Origin: CAWDMW01 sp963803575
GTDB lineage: Bacteria > Pseudomonadota > Alphaproteobacteria > Rickettsiales > UBA998
DNA: 64,000 nucleotides
Direction: 5' to 3'
Assembly (NCBI GenBank): GCA_963803575.1
Contig: CAWDMW010000001.1
Location: 62,001-126,000, forward strand
Shown here: in pieces, positions 33,524 to 42,242 of the stretch
Layout: each line of letters begins with the position of its first letter
Numbering within the stretch: position 1 is the first letter of the stretch
Made by a program: the position numbers and the translations under genes
The notes under the pieces: generated by a model
What the model saw: only the letters and a program-made list of their open reading frames with translations
What the model was told of the DNA's origin: nothing
Databases searched by the model: none

Positions 33524-34786
33524 ATGAAAAAATTAGCCATTATTGGCACTGGCATCTCTGGTTTAGGGGTAGCATACCTGCTGCACAAAGACTATGACAT
33601 CACGGTGTATGAACAGGAACCCCGTTTGGGGGGTCATGCCCGCACTATTGATGTACCTACGCAAAACGGTAACATTGCTGTTGATACCGGTTTTATTGTG
33701 TTTAATTATCGTAATTACCCTCACTTGACTGGTCTCTTTAAACATTTGGATGTTCCGGTAAAAAAGAGCGATATGTCCTTGGGGTTGAGTTTAGAGCATG
33801 GTGCGTTTGAATGGGGTTGCCGAGATATGAATGGTATCTTTGCACAACGTAGCAATATTGTTAAACCACGATTTTGGCGTATGCTGCGTGACATCACGCG
33901 CTTTAATAAGCAAGCGGTATCATTCACGAAGCAACACCCTGATATTACGTTATTGCAGTTGCTGGACATGTTGCATATGGGACAGGATTTTCGCAACCGG
34001 TTTTTGCTTCCAACTGCAGGTGCCATCTGGAGTAGCTCCCCCGATCAGATCACCGAATTTCCTGCAAGTAGTTTTATAAATTTCTTTGACAATCACGGAT
34101 TGCTCACCATCAATGACCAGCCTGAGTGGTATACGGTAGATGGTGGAAGCCGTGAATATGTTGCCCGCCTGGCTGCTCCGTTCGCCGATCGCATCCGCCT
34201 GGCATGTCCCGTGGCTTCAATAGATCGAAGTCACGATCATGTGATGATTACGTCTGAAAACGGGCAGCAGGATCAGTATGACGGTGTTATCTTCGCGACC
34301 CATAGCGATCAGGCGTTACGGCTTTTACAGGATGCCTCACCAGAGGAAACCGCTACCCTTGGAAACATTCCTTACCAGAATAATCGTGCTTACGTGCATA
34401 CAGACCCATCCTATATGCCAAAGCGCAAGGCGTGCTGGTCAAGCTGGAATTATTTGTGTGATGATGCAGTAGATGAACGGGCGCGTATTACTGTGACGTA
34501 CTGGATAAATCGTTTGCAATCCATTGATCCGTCAACCCCTATATTTGTTACCCTGAATCCACCAGTGCCACCAGATAAGCAATTCATACTGGATGAGACA
34601 ATGTTTGAGCATCCGGTTTATGACGCTGACATGGTGAAGGCGCAACAGAAAATGAGTGCGTTGCAGGGAAAACAGCGCACGTGGTATTGCGGGGCGTACC
34701 TGCACCATGGCTTTCATGAAGATGGATTGCAAAGCGCCGTGAATGTTGCCACAAGCCTTGGATGTGACATCCCATGGACTCAGTAA
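33524..34786 (+). CDS. FAD-dependent amine oxidoreductase
   Basis: This is a flavin amine-oxidase-type protein (COG2907). The ATG at 33524 gives 420 residues starting with the dinucleotide-binding MKKLAIIGTGISGLGVAYLL and EQEPRLGGHARTIDV. Motifs VDTGFIVFNYRNYPHL and VDGGSREYV are typical. The C-terminal MSALQGKQRTWYCGAYLHHGFHEDGLQSAVN contains the second FAD motif. An upstream ATG at 33473 would only add leader. It opens the cluster with DUF1365, cyclopropane synthase and others, overlapping the DUF1365 gene by 13 bases. Within such clusters it is thought to act on unsaturated or cyclopropane fatty acyl chains. Confidence 0.88.
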   Translation: MKKLAIIGTGISGLGVAYLLHKDYDITVYEQEPRLGGHARTIDVPTQNGNIAVDTGFIVFNYRNYPHLTGLFKHLDVPVKKSDMSLGLSLEHGAFEWGCRDMNGIFAQRSNIVKPRFWRMLRDITRFNKQAVSFTKQHPDITLLQLLDMLHMGQDFRNRFLLPTAGAIWSSSPDQITEFPASSFINFFDNHGLLTINDQPEWYTVDGGSREYVARLAAPFADRIRLACPVASIDRSHDHVMITSENGQQDQYDGVIFATHSDQALRLLQDASPEETATLGNIPYQNNRAYVHTDPSYMPKRKACWSSWNYLCDDAVDERARITVTYWINRLQSIDPSTPIFVTLNPPVPPDKQFILDETMFEHPVYDADMVKAQQKMSALQGKQRTWYCGAYLHHGFHEDGLQSAVNVATSLGCDIPWTQ

Positions 34787-35544
34787 TCTCCCCCACCTTA
34801 TTAATAGCTAACGTGATGCATAAACGCACGCAACCAAAGGTTAATTGCTTTCAATATAAACTCTACTATCTTACTCTTCCACTTACGCAACTATTTAAGC
34901 TATCTACCCGCCTGTTTTCGGTCAATCGCTTTAATTTGCTCAGCCTTTTCTTGAAAGATTATGGAAACAATGAAGAAGATACGACACAATGGATACGTGA
35001 CACATTATCATCCTATGGACTCGATGAGAGTGTGACAGGCAATATTATGCTAGTCACATTGCCGCGTATTATGGGGTATGCTTTCAATCCAGTGAGTTTC
35101 TGGTTTTGTCTGGATACAGAGCATCAGATACGTGCTGTGATTTCCGAGGTGAATAATACGTTCGGTGATCGACATTTTTATATCAGCTACCATGACGATC
35201 ATCAACCTATTTCGCCAGATGACATCATGACATCTCGTAAAGTCTTTCATGTATCGCCGTTTTTAACGATTGAAGGAACTTACCACTACCGCTTTATCTT
35301 TACGGCGCAACGTGTTGCTGTATGGATTGATCATGTAACGCAAGATGGTGTGGTATTGCATACTTCTTTGATCGGTAAACGTATTGCACTAACAGATAAG
35401 CATCTGCTAATATGCTTTCTGCGTTACCCATTTGTTACGTTTAAGGTCATTAGCTTGATTTACTGGCAGGCGATGAAACTTTACCGCAAAGGCATACGCT
35501 ACCACAGCCGCCCTTCTCCACCTTCTAATTCTACAACACGATAA
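34774..35544 (+). CDS. DUF1365 family protein
   Basis: The 256-residue protein matches the DUF1365 family (COG3496): NVMHKRTQPKVNCFQYKLYYL at the start, FNLLSLFLKDYGNNEED, and the core TLPRIMGYAFNPVSFWFCLD with EVNNTFGDRHFYI. KVFHVSPFLTIEGTYHYRF and VTFKVISLIYWQAMKLYRKGI end it. The family's chemistry is unknown, but it is nearly always adjacent to a cyclopropane synthase and a flavin amine oxidase, as here. It overlaps the upstream gene by 13 bases and lies ten bases before cfa. Confidence 0.9.
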   Translation: MDSVISPTLLIANVMHKRTQPKVNCFQYKLYYLTLPLTQLFKLSTRLFSVNRFNLLSLFLKDYGNNEEDTTQWIRDTLSSYGLDESVTGNIMLVTLPRIMGYAFNPVSFWFCLDTEHQIRAVISEVNNTFGDRHFYISYHDDHQPISPDDIMTSRKVFHVSPFLTIEGTYHYRFIFTAQRVAVWIDHVTQDGVVLHTSLIGKRIALTDKHLLICFLRYPFVTFKVISLIYWQAMKLYRKGIRYHSRPSPPSNSTTR

Positions 35545-35554
35545 ACACGACACG

Positions 35555-36742
35555 ATGAAACGTTATTTGCATTATAAGATTATTCGCTACTTTTTGCGTG
35601 GCCTGTCACAGTTAGAATATGGTGGATTAATGTTGGTAACACCTCGTGGTGTGGCCAGATATTACGGCGACATGAACAGCCCGCTACAAGCACGGATGGA
35701 GTTGAAAAGCTGGAGTGTTATTGTGAATGCAGCCAGGCGCGGTGATATTGGGCTGGGTGAGGATTACATCGATCATTTATGGGATAGCCCGGATATTGGC
35801 ACACTTATCGAGCTGTTTTCTCGCAACGTTGCCTGCTTTGAACAGTTTATTTATGGGAACATACTACACCGCACCGCTTTTCGAGTGATTAACTTCATGC
35901 GCAATAATCGGAAAACCCAAAGCCGACGTAATATTAAAGCGCATTATGATGTGGGCAATGAGTTTTACGCACTATGGCTGGATAAAAGCATGACTTATTC
36001 TTCTGCCCTGTATGCATCAGATGATGCAGTACTAGAAGATGCCCAAAGGGCAAAGTACGAGCGTATTCTGTCATGTCTTCCAGCACCAAACAACGATCAG
36101 ACCATACTGGAAATCGGATGCGGCTGGGGTGGCTTTGCCGAACACGCCGCAACTAATGATAAGGATGTGACGGCGCTGACTATTTCAGAAGCGCAATATC
36201 GTTTCACGAAAGAGCGACTTAGCAAACAGGGACTTATCAACCGTGTAAAACTGAAACTACAAGATTACCGTGACAGTTCGGGAACCTTTGACGCGATTGT
36301 GTCAATTGAGATGTTTGAAGCGGTGGGGGAACAATACTGGTCACAATACTTTAACACCGTTAGGCAGCGTTTGAAAAAAGGCGGCAAAGCAATTATTCAG
36401 GTAATTACTATAGATGATGCATTATTCGATGATTACCGCACCAGTAGCGACTTTATCAGACGATATACCTTTCCCGGAGGCATGTTGCCGTCTGTGAAGC
36501 GATTTTCACAAGAAGCCGGTGATGCCGGACTAGCATGTCAGAACATCCATCGTTTTGGTCGTGATTACGCCCGCACCTTGCAAGACTGGTTAAGCCGTTT
36601 TGATGCACAAACCGATACCATACGTGCCATGGGGTATAATGATGACTTTATTCGAAGTTGGAGGTATTATTTAGGCGCGTGCATTGGCGCGTTCAGGGCA
36701 AATCGCATTGATGTGATACAGGTAGAGCTAACCCATGCGTAA
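35555..36742 (+). CDS. cfa: Cyclopropane-fatty-acyl-phospholipid synthase
   Basis: Cfa methylenates double bonds of membrane phospholipid acyl chains using SAM. The 395-residue protein has an N-terminal lipid-interacting region. The methyltransferase core includes KAHYDVGNEFYALWLDKSMTYSSA, motif I LEIGCGWGGFAEHAA (about 186-200), IVSIEMFEAVGEQYW and FIRRYTFPGGMLPSV. FDAQTDTIRAMGYNDDFIRSWRYYLG and CIGAFRANRIDVIQVEL end it. It sits in the middle of the amine-oxidase/DUF1365/DUF3833/SDR operon. Its last bases overlap the next gene by eight. Product form (cyclopropane, or a branched/furan precursor) is open. Confidence 0.93.
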   Translation: MKRYLHYKIIRYFLRGLSQLEYGGLMLVTPRGVARYYGDMNSPLQARMELKSWSVIVNAARRGDIGLGEDYIDHLWDSPDIGTLIELFSRNVACFEQFIYGNILHRTAFRVINFMRNNRKTQSRRNIKAHYDVGNEFYALWLDKSMTYSSALYASDDAVLEDAQRAKYERILSCLPAPNNDQTILEIGCGWGGFAEHAATNDKDVTALTISEAQYRFTKERLSKQGLINRVKLKLQDYRDSSGTFDAIVSIEMFEAVGEQYWSQYFNTVRQRLKKGGKAIIQVITIDDALFDDYRTSSDFIRRYTFPGGMLPSVKRFSQEAGDAGLACQNIHRFGRDYARTLQDWLSRFDAQTDTIRAMGYNDDFIRSWRYYLGACIGAFRANRIDVIQVELTHA

Positions 36743-37253
36743 ACTTCTCGCTTTGTTCTTCATGCTTGCTCCTATAACCGTGAGTGCGGCACCTGTATGT
36801 GTAAAGGATACGATACAGGCGTCACGCCCTTACGGGCAAGCCAGTTTGCACAAGTTTTTCTTTCATGTTTACGATGCGGCCTACTGGACAGATGGCAAAG
36901 GCTGGGACATGAACACATCACACGCGCTGCATCTCACCTATCATGTAGATATTGATGCAGATGGTTTTCTTGAACGTACCATAGAAGAACTTGAGCGCAA
37001 TAAAGATGTGACGCAAGCGATGTTAAAGCAATATCAAGTAATGCTAAAACCAATTTATCCTGATGTCAGGGATGGTGATACCATTACAGCGACTTATGCA
37101 CCTAACAGCGGGCTAACGTTTTGCCATAATGATACAATCGTGGGATCTGTTAAAGGCGTAACTTATATTGAACCTTTCATGGGCATCTGGTTAGGCAAAT
37201 ATTCTTCAGAACCTTCCATGCGCGATACGTTATTGAATATCGCTGATGAGTAA
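36735..37253 (+). CDS. Chalcone-isomerase-like periplasmic protein
   Basis: The 172-residue protein has a Sec signal peptide of about 19 residues (MRKLLALFFMLAPITVSAA). The mature part resembles the bacterial chalcone-isomerase-like family: FFHVYDAAYWTDGKGW, ALHLTYHVDIDADGFLERTIEE and the ending TFCHNDTIVGSVKGVTYIEPFMGIWLGKYSSEPSMRDTLL. These proteins keep the fold that in plants binds flavonoid or fatty-acid ligands; a fatty-acid-binding role fits its neighbours. It overlaps cfa by eight bases and the MFS gene by eight bases. Enzyme activity is unproven. Confidence 0.82.
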   Translation: MRKLLALFFMLAPITVSAAPVCVKDTIQASRPYGQASLHKFFFHVYDAAYWTDGKGWDMNTSHALHLTYHVDIDADGFLERTIEELERNKDVTQAMLKQYQVMLKPIYPDVRDGDTITATYAPNSGLTFCHNDTIVGSVKGVTYIEPFMGIWLGKYSSEPSMRDTLLNIADE

Positions 37254-38547
37254 TAGGCAAGACTCTTCCCCATCAAAACGACACTTAACCAGCTATGCCA
37301 TGCTCAGCATTCCGCTGGCCTTTGCCGGACTACCTATCTATGTGCATATCCCGCATTACTATGCCACCACCCATGCAGTTGATCTGGTAACTGTTAGTAT
37401 AGCGCTGCTGTTGGTTCGTTTTGTCGATGCATTTCAAGATCCTTTAATTGGTACACTCAGTGATCGCAGCCGCTTTCCCCGCCATCGAATCATCGCGTGC
37501 GCCGCCATACCACTTATTGCTGGCTTCGTTGCCTTATTCAGCCCGCCTGACGTTTCAGCATTTTGGAAAGCCGTATGGATGACTGGTTCACTGCTGGTGG
37601 TCTATACTGCATTTAGTACCATCATCATTAATTACTACGCAGCTGGTCTGACGATTTCGGCGGATCATCACCAGCGCACCCGTATTTCTGCTTTTCGAGA
37701 AGGCTTCATGATGATTGGCGTGACGTTTGCCGCAGCACTTCCATCATTGCTGGTACGTCACCATGATGATGCAACTGCCTATCTGTATTTCAGCCTGATC
37801 TTTATCCCGTTGACGTTGCTATGTGTGTCCATAGGCGTGCGTGCTTTACGGCATCTGAATAAAGCAGTCACTGTATCAGAGAATCACACCCCGTTTTTCA
37901 CACAATTTCGTCAGCAATTTGCATTACTGCATAACCCCGCGATACGCTTTATTTTATTACTCTTTTTCTTCAATTCCATCCCTACAGCCATCACTAGCAG
38001 CTTATTCATGTTCTACGTTGAGGATGTGTTACAGGCTAAACCACAGGCAGGTTACATGCTTCTTTGTTTCTTTGCTGCGTCAGGCCTATCTGTAGCCGCA
38101 TGGAATCGCCTGAGCGAACATACGGGCAAATGGCCTGCTCTGATGGGTGGTATTACGCTATCTATCCTCGTGTTTATCTGGACATATGGATTGGACGCGG
38201 GTGACGTTACGGCATTTTATGTGGTATGTGTGCTTTCCGGTGTTGCGATAGGTGCAGACCTTACCTTACTACCCTCTCTCTATGCAGATGCGTTAGACAA
38301 ACATACAGAGCAAGGAGGGTTTGGATTCAGTTTATGGCATTTTCTAAACAAGCTTAACCTGTCACTTGCCGCAGGCATTGCGCTACCGTTACTTGCATGG
38401 TTTGGCTACACACCATCATCAGGTACAGGACATGCCGCCCTGCCCTTAATGTACGCCATTGTTCCATGTGGTTTCAAATGTATTGCCCTTGCACTAACCT
38501 GGCGATGCCATTACCATTCACTTGCTCTAAAGGAGGCAACCCAATGA
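37246..38547 (+). CDS. MFS transporter of the GPH (MelB-like) type
   Basis: The 433-residue integral membrane protein has 12 predicted helices. The GPH-family motif RFVDAFQDPLIGTLSDRSRFPRHR in the loop after helix 2 marks the cation-coupled sugar symporter group. Other members of this group are reported in the same kind of stress-related lipid cluster, where substrate is unknown. It overlaps the preceding gene by eight bases and the following DUF3833 gene by four (ATGA). No sugar-utilisation genes are nearby, so the sugar label should not be taken literally. Confidence 0.85.
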   Translation: MSNRQDSSPSKRHLTSYAMLSIPLAFAGLPIYVHIPHYYATTHAVDLVTVSIALLLVRFVDAFQDPLIGTLSDRSRFPRHRIIACAAIPLIAGFVALFSPPDVSAFWKAVWMTGSLLVVYTAFSTIIINYYAAGLTISADHHQRTRISAFREGFMMIGVTFAAALPSLLVRHHDDATAYLYFSLIFIPLTLLCVSIGVRALRHLNKAVTVSENHTPFFTQFRQQFALLHNPAIRFILLLFFFNSIPTAITSSLFMFYVEDVLQAKPQAGYMLLCFFAASGLSVAAWNRLSEHTGKWPALMGGITLSILVFIWTYGLDAGDVTAFYVVCVLSGVAIGADLTLLPSLYADALDKHTEQGGFGFSLWHFLNKLNLSLAAGIALPLLAWFGYTPSSGTGHAALPLMYAIVPCGFKCIALALTWRCHYHSLALKEATQ

Positions 38548-39125
38548 AACATCTATTATTACTATGCGTGCTTATGTTGGCCATTACTGGCTGTTCATCA
38601 TACGACACAAAAGACTACACAAAAGCAGAGCCTAAGCTGGACATACGCCATTACCTCAATGGCCGACTCAAAGCCCATGGCATTATTTTTGACTGGAGCG
38701 GCAAAGTCTCGGATCATTTTGTTGCAACCATTGATGGTAGCTGGGATGACAATAGCGGCACATTAGATGAACATTTCACGTTTAATGACGGAACAACAGA
38801 ACAACGTGTATGGACATTACAATTCAGCGATGACCATCACTTCACCGGTACAGCAGGTGACGTGGTTGGGGAGGGTATTGGCAGCCAGCATGGCAATGCA
38901 CTGAACATGAAATATGTGTTGAAACGTACCATGGATGATGGTGATACTATCGACTTATCCATTGATGACTGGATGTATTTAACCGATGATGGTGTCTTGA
39001 TAAACCGTAGTAAAATCTACAAATGGGGCATCAAAGTTGGTGAAATATTTATTGCCTTCACCAAAGAAGATACGCCACAAAACACCACGCTATTATCTAT
39101 GACAAAAGATAATAGCCATGAGTAG
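38544..39125 (+). CDS. DUF3833 family lipoprotein
   Basis: The ATG at 38544 follows a very strong Shine-Dalgarno AAAGGAGG (38529-38536) and gives 193 residues. A lipoprotein signal peptide ends at the lipobox I14-T15-G16-C17. The mature protein shows DUF3833 features: LDIRHYLNGRLKAHGIIFDW, GTLDEHFTFNDGTTEQRVWTL, GEGIGSQHGNALNMKYVL and IDDWMYLTDDGVLINRSKI. The family is usually found with the other genes of this cluster and its chemistry is unknown. The stop overlaps the SDR start by eight bases. Confidence 0.9.
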   Translation: MKHLLLLCVLMLAITGCSSYDTKDYTKAEPKLDIRHYLNGRLKAHGIIFDWSGKVSDHFVATIDGSWDDNSGTLDEHFTFNDGTTEQRVWTLQFSDDHHFTGTAGDVVGEGIGSQHGNALNMKYVLKRTMDDGDTIDLSIDDWMYLTDDGVLINRSKIYKWGIKVGEIFIAFTKEDTPQNTTLLSMTKDNSHE

Positions 39126-39873
39126 CCTGCAAGACCAGCGTGTCTGGCTGATTGGTGGAAGTCATGGCATTGGCGAGGCCCTGGCGCGCAAACTCATTTA
39201 TGCTGGTGCGGATGTTGTGATAAGTGGTCGCAGCCGTGACAAGCTGGAGCTACTTGCCGAAAATCTTGGTAAACGCTGCCACTTAGCGGTATGTGATGTC
39301 ACTGACTTAGGCTCATTGCAGGACGGTTATCTGGAAGCAAAAGCGATGTGCGGTGGCTGCATAGATATGGTGATTTATAATGCTGGTGCGTATGAACCTA
39401 TGAGTGCCGCGCAGTTTGACTTGGATACAGTCCAGACGATGTTGGATGTAAACCTTTATGGCGCTATCAGGATGTTGCACACCATACTGCCAGATTTTCG
39501 CACGCAAGACAAAGCAAGCATTGTGCTGGTAGGCAGTGTTGCGGGGTATCGCGGATTACCCAACTCCATGGGCTATGGCATGAGCAAAGCAGCCATCATT
39601 CATCTGGCTGAGAATTTACGACAGGATTTGGAAGATAGTAGCGTGCAGGTTCGACTGATTAATCCAGGCTTCGTGAAAACACGTCTGACAGATAAAAATG
39701 ACTTCACCATGCCCATGATGATTACACCGGAAAAAGCCGCTGAATATATAGTGGAAGGGCTGGAATCCTCTATATACGAAATTCACTTCCCTCGCCGCTT
39801 CACCTGGCCACTTAAACTGATTACTGCTTTGCCAGCACGCACCTTCTTCTGGCTGTGTCATAAGCTGTTGTGA
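39118..39873 (+). CDS. Short-chain dehydrogenase/reductase
   Basis: The 251-residue Rossmann protein has the cofactor motif GGSHGIGEALARKL (about 13-26) and VVISGRSRDKLE, which suggests NADP. NAGAYEP follows. The catalytic residues are Ser in VLVGSVAGYRG, and Tyr and Lys in YGMSKAAI (about 152-156). VRLINPGFVKTRLT is the usual final core strand. Substrate is unknown; in a lipid-modification cluster an acyl or ketone intermediate is plausible. It is the last gene of the seven-gene operon that starts at 33524 and ends before two strong dyads. Confidence 0.9.
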   Translation: MSSLQDQRVWLIGGSHGIGEALARKLIYAGADVVISGRSRDKLELLAENLGKRCHLAVCDVTDLGSLQDGYLEAKAMCGGCIDMVIYNAGAYEPMSAAQFDLDTVQTMLDVNLYGAIRMLHTILPDFRTQDKASIVLVGSVAGYRGLPNSMGYGMSKAAIIHLAENLRQDLEDSSVQVRLINPGFVKTRLTDKNDFTMPMMITPEKAAEYIVEGLESSIYEIHFPRRFTWPLKLITALPARTFFWLCHKLL

Positions 39874-39887
39874 ATGTATGTGATAGC

Positions 39888-39911
39888 TTGTCACTAACAA
39901 GTCAGTGACAA
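39888..39911. promoter_or_regulatory. Perfect 8-bp dyad overlapping the -35 of the orphan gene
   Basis: TTGTCACT (39888-39895) and AGTGACAA (39904-39911) are perfect inverse copies with an 8-base centre. The right arm contains the -35 GTGACA of the promoter at 39905-39933, so a protein bound here could block or recruit RNA polymerase. The half-site TGTCAC is shared with the elements before the DUF2177 and ntrY genes. It could also work as a weak end-of-transcript hairpin for the SDR gene, but no T-tract follows. Confidence 0.6.
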
Positions 39912-39933
39912 CTGATAAGGAACATGCTATAGT
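39905..39933 (+). promoter_or_regulatory. Near-consensus sigma-70 promoter of the orphan gene
   Basis: GTGACA (39905-39910, five of six) and TATAGT (39928-39933, five of six) are separated by exactly 17 bases. Transcription would start near 39940, about 37 bases before the ATG at 39977. Confidence 0.7.
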
Positions 39934-39964
39934 ATCAGCATAATTTATATACAGGCATGTTCCT
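39918..39964. repeat. Perfect 10-bp inverted repeat straddling the -10 and start region
   Basis: AGGAACATGC (39918-39927) and GCATGTTCCT (39955-39964) are perfect inverse copies 27 bases apart. The arms flank the -10 hexamer and the predicted transcription start. Only the second arm would be in the transcript, so an operator pair is more likely than an mRNA hairpin for this promoter. Confidence 0.55.
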
Positions 39965-39976
39965 GTCATCTTCATC

Positions 39977-40318
39977 ATGATTACTTTAGGTATCCAGTTA
40001 AGTCTTGAGTATAGTTTTACAGTAGTACAATCCATAGAGATCTTTAAAAAGGAGCAAAGCAAAATTGCGGAGTACTTTCATTATACAACCATGGGGCTAA
40101 CCCGTGTAATTGTATCTGAAGAGTTCAAAAGCTTTCAGACCATGCCACTTGATAAAAGTCGCAGTCTTGTAATTTCAACTATGCTCTTAGTAGTTGAAAG
40201 CCCTATACAAGAAAGTGATACAACGCTTTCAAAGGACTATGCAGATGTCGCTAAATCTAGTTCAGTTGCAAAAAATGCCAAAGCTTGCTTAAGCTGGCTT
40301 TCCGTACCGAACACATAA
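39977..40318 (+). CDS. Small orphan protein under its own promoter
   Basis: The 113-residue product starts MITLGIQLSLEYSFTVVQSI and ends SWLSVPNT. It is mixed helical and polar, with no signal peptide, membrane helix or motif I recognise. The coding call rests on the flanking signals: a near-consensus promoter 40-70 bases upstream, two perfect dyads around it, and a strong terminator beginning eight bases after the stop. The composition is AT-rich against its neighbours. No ribosome-binding sequence is obvious before the ATG at 39977. Function is unknown. Confidence 0.6.
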   Translation: MITLGIQLSLEYSFTVVQSIEIFKKEQSKIAEYFHYTTMGLTRVIVSEEFKSFQTMPLDKSRSLVISTMLLVVESPIQESDTTLSKDYADVAKSSSVAKNAKACLSWLSVPNT

Positions 40319-40325
40319 CCTTCAT

Positions 40326-40363
40326 ATCCCCCCTCACAAACCTATGATCGGGGGATCTTTTTT
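40326..40363 (+). terminator. Rho-independent terminator after the orphan gene
   Basis: ATCCCCC (about 40326-40332) pairs with GGGGGAT (40350-40356), with a 17-base loop, and is followed by CTTTTTTAT. This is a good plus-strand terminator and it starts eight bases after the stop at 40318. Confidence 0.85.
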
Positions 40364-40431
40364 ATACGTTTACATAACCCTAGCATCAAAAAACAGTTTA
40401 CTTTTTGCCGTGCAATTTCTAGTCTGCGTGC

Positions 40432-42171
40432 ATGACTACTGATACTATACCGCCCAAACAATACGGACAATCAAGACTGGTAAGCCGCCACGTAACGCAA
40501 GGGGCAGCGCGTGCGCCGCACCGCTCTTACCTGTATGCGATGGGCTTAACCAAAAAGGATACACAGCAGCCGCTGGTAGGGGTTGCCACCACATGGAATG
40601 AGGCTGCACCCTGCAATATTTCACTTGGACGTCAGGCACAGGCAGTGAAGAAAGGGGTGGTATGTGCAGGTGGTACGCCGCGCGAATTCACTACCATCAC
40701 GGTAACTGACGGCATTGCGATGGGGCACGCCGGCATGAAAGCCTCCCTTGTGTCTCGTGACGCCATTACTGATTCTGTGGAACTCACCATGCGCGGACAC
40801 TGCTATGATGCGTTGGTAGGATTAGCCGGATGTGACAAAGCACTGCCCGGTCTGATGATGGCCATGGTACGGCTGAATGTGCCAAGTGTATTCATTTATG
40901 GCGGCTCCATTTTGCCCGGAAACCATAAGGGTAAGGATGTTACGGTGCAGGATGTATTTGAGGCAGTCGGCAAACATTCCAGCGGACAAATGACCGAAGA
41001 TGAATTGCATGAACTGGAATATGTTGCCTGCCCTTCTTCCGGTTCGTGCGGCGGGCAATTCACCGCCAACACCATGGCTTGTGTCTCTGAGGCTATCGGA
41101 CTTGCCATGCCCAATTCAGCTGGTGCGCCTGCCCCGTATGACTCACGTGACGGGTTATGTTACGATTCCGGCATGGCAGTGATGCGTTTGCTAGAAACCA
41201 AACTGCGCCCGCGTGACATTGTGACACGTAAATCACTGGAAAATGCTGCCGCTATTGTCGCTGCCACAGGTGGTTCTACTAATGCGGCTCTGCATTTGCC
41301 AGCCATCGCCCATGAAGCAGGCATCGCATTTGATATTCACGATGTTGGCGAAGTCTTTAAACGTACACCTTACATTGCTGATTTAAAGCCGGGTGGTCAG
41401 TATGTAGCCAAAGATATGTATGAAGCAGGCGGCGTACAGGCTGCGATGAAAACCTTATATGAAGGCGGCTACCTGCACGGCGACTGCATCACAGTTACCG
41501 GTAAAACCATTGCAGAAAATCTGGAATCCATCGCGTGGAACCCTGAACAAGTAGTGATTCGACCTCATGATAAACCGCTCTTTCCTACAGGTGGCGTTGT
41601 TACGCTGAAAGGGAATCTTGCACCTGATGGCGCGATTGTAAAAATTGCGGGCATGAAACAATTAACCTTTGAAGGCCCTGCCAGAGTATTTGATTGTGAG
41701 GAAGATGCCTTTAAAGCGGTGGAAGAGCGCAACTATAAAGAAGGTGACGTGTTTGTGATTCGTTATGAAGGCCCCAAAGGCGGGCCGGGTATGCGTGAAA
41801 TGCTGGCAACCACAGCCGCACTTTACGGACAGGGAACAGGTGACACCGTTGCACTCATCACAGATGGGCGCTTTTCTGGTGCAACACGTGGGTTTTGTAT
41901 CGGGCATGTAGGCCCCGAAGCAGCAGTTGGTGGGGTGATTGGACTGTTGCGTAATGGTGACATTATTTCTATTGATGCAGAGAAGGGAACACTTGATGTG
42001 AGCCTAACTGAGCAGGAATTGCAAGACAGACGCAACGATTGGACACCTCGCACAACGGACTATCAATCCGGTAGTATCTGGAAATATGCACAGACAGTAG
42101 GCACTGCAAAGAACGGTGCTGTCACACATCCGGGAGCTGTGTCTGAAACCCATATTTATGCTGATTTGTAG
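40432..42171 (+). CDS. ilvD: Dihydroxy-acid dehydratase
   Basis: IlvD dehydrates dihydroxy-acids in valine, isoleucine and leucine synthesis with an iron-sulfur cluster. The 579-residue protein shows the family start APHRSYLYAMGLTKKD, and the cluster-ligand cysteines in AAPCNISLG, LAGCDKALPG and GSCGGQFTANTMACVSEAIG. TGGSTNAALHLPAIAHEAG and the C-terminal DGRFSGATRGFCIGHVGPEA are also present. It is a solitary gene between the orphan-gene terminator and mipZ; no other ilv gene is visible here. Length is normal for the 2Fe-2S type. Confidence 0.95.
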   Translation: MTTDTIPPKQYGQSRLVSRHVTQGAARAPHRSYLYAMGLTKKDTQQPLVGVATTWNEAAPCNISLGRQAQAVKKGVVCAGGTPREFTTITVTDGIAMGHAGMKASLVSRDAITDSVELTMRGHCYDALVGLAGCDKALPGLMMAMVRLNVPSVFIYGGSILPGNHKGKDVTVQDVFEAVGKHSSGQMTEDELHELEYVACPSSGSCGGQFTANTMACVSEAIGLAMPNSAGAPAPYDSRDGLCYDSGMAVMRLLETKLRPRDIVTRKSLENAAAIVAATGGSTNAALHLPAIAHEAGIAFDIHDVGEVFKRTPYIADLKPGGQYVAKDMYEAGGVQAAMKTLYEGGYLHGDCITVTGKTIAENLESIAWNPEQVVIRPHDKPLFPTGGVVTLKGNLAPDGAIVKIAGMKQLTFEGPARVFDCEEDAFKAVEERNYKEGDVFVIRYEGPKGGPGMREMLATTAALYGQGTGDTVALITDGRFSGATRGFCIGHVGPEAAVGGVIGLLRNGDIISIDAEKGTLDVSLTEQELQDRRNDWTPRTTDYQSGSIWKYAQTVGTAKNGAVTHPGAVSETHIYADL

Positions 42172-42242
42172 AAAAGCCTGCTTTACATTGCCCTGCTATG
42201 TAGGCTAGTGTAGTAGCATCATTTCACAAAGGTTTTCGTTAC

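Noticed and set aside
39616..40062. Open frame of about 148 codons on the minus strand across the SDR end and the orphan promoter
   Set aside because: It covers the SDR gene, both dyads and the promoter; the protein has no plausible fold and the plus-strand signals explain the region better.
42178..42210. AGCCT/AGGCT hairpin after ilvD as a terminator
   Set aside because: The stem is interrupted by a bulge and no T-run follows, so a terminator call is not supported.
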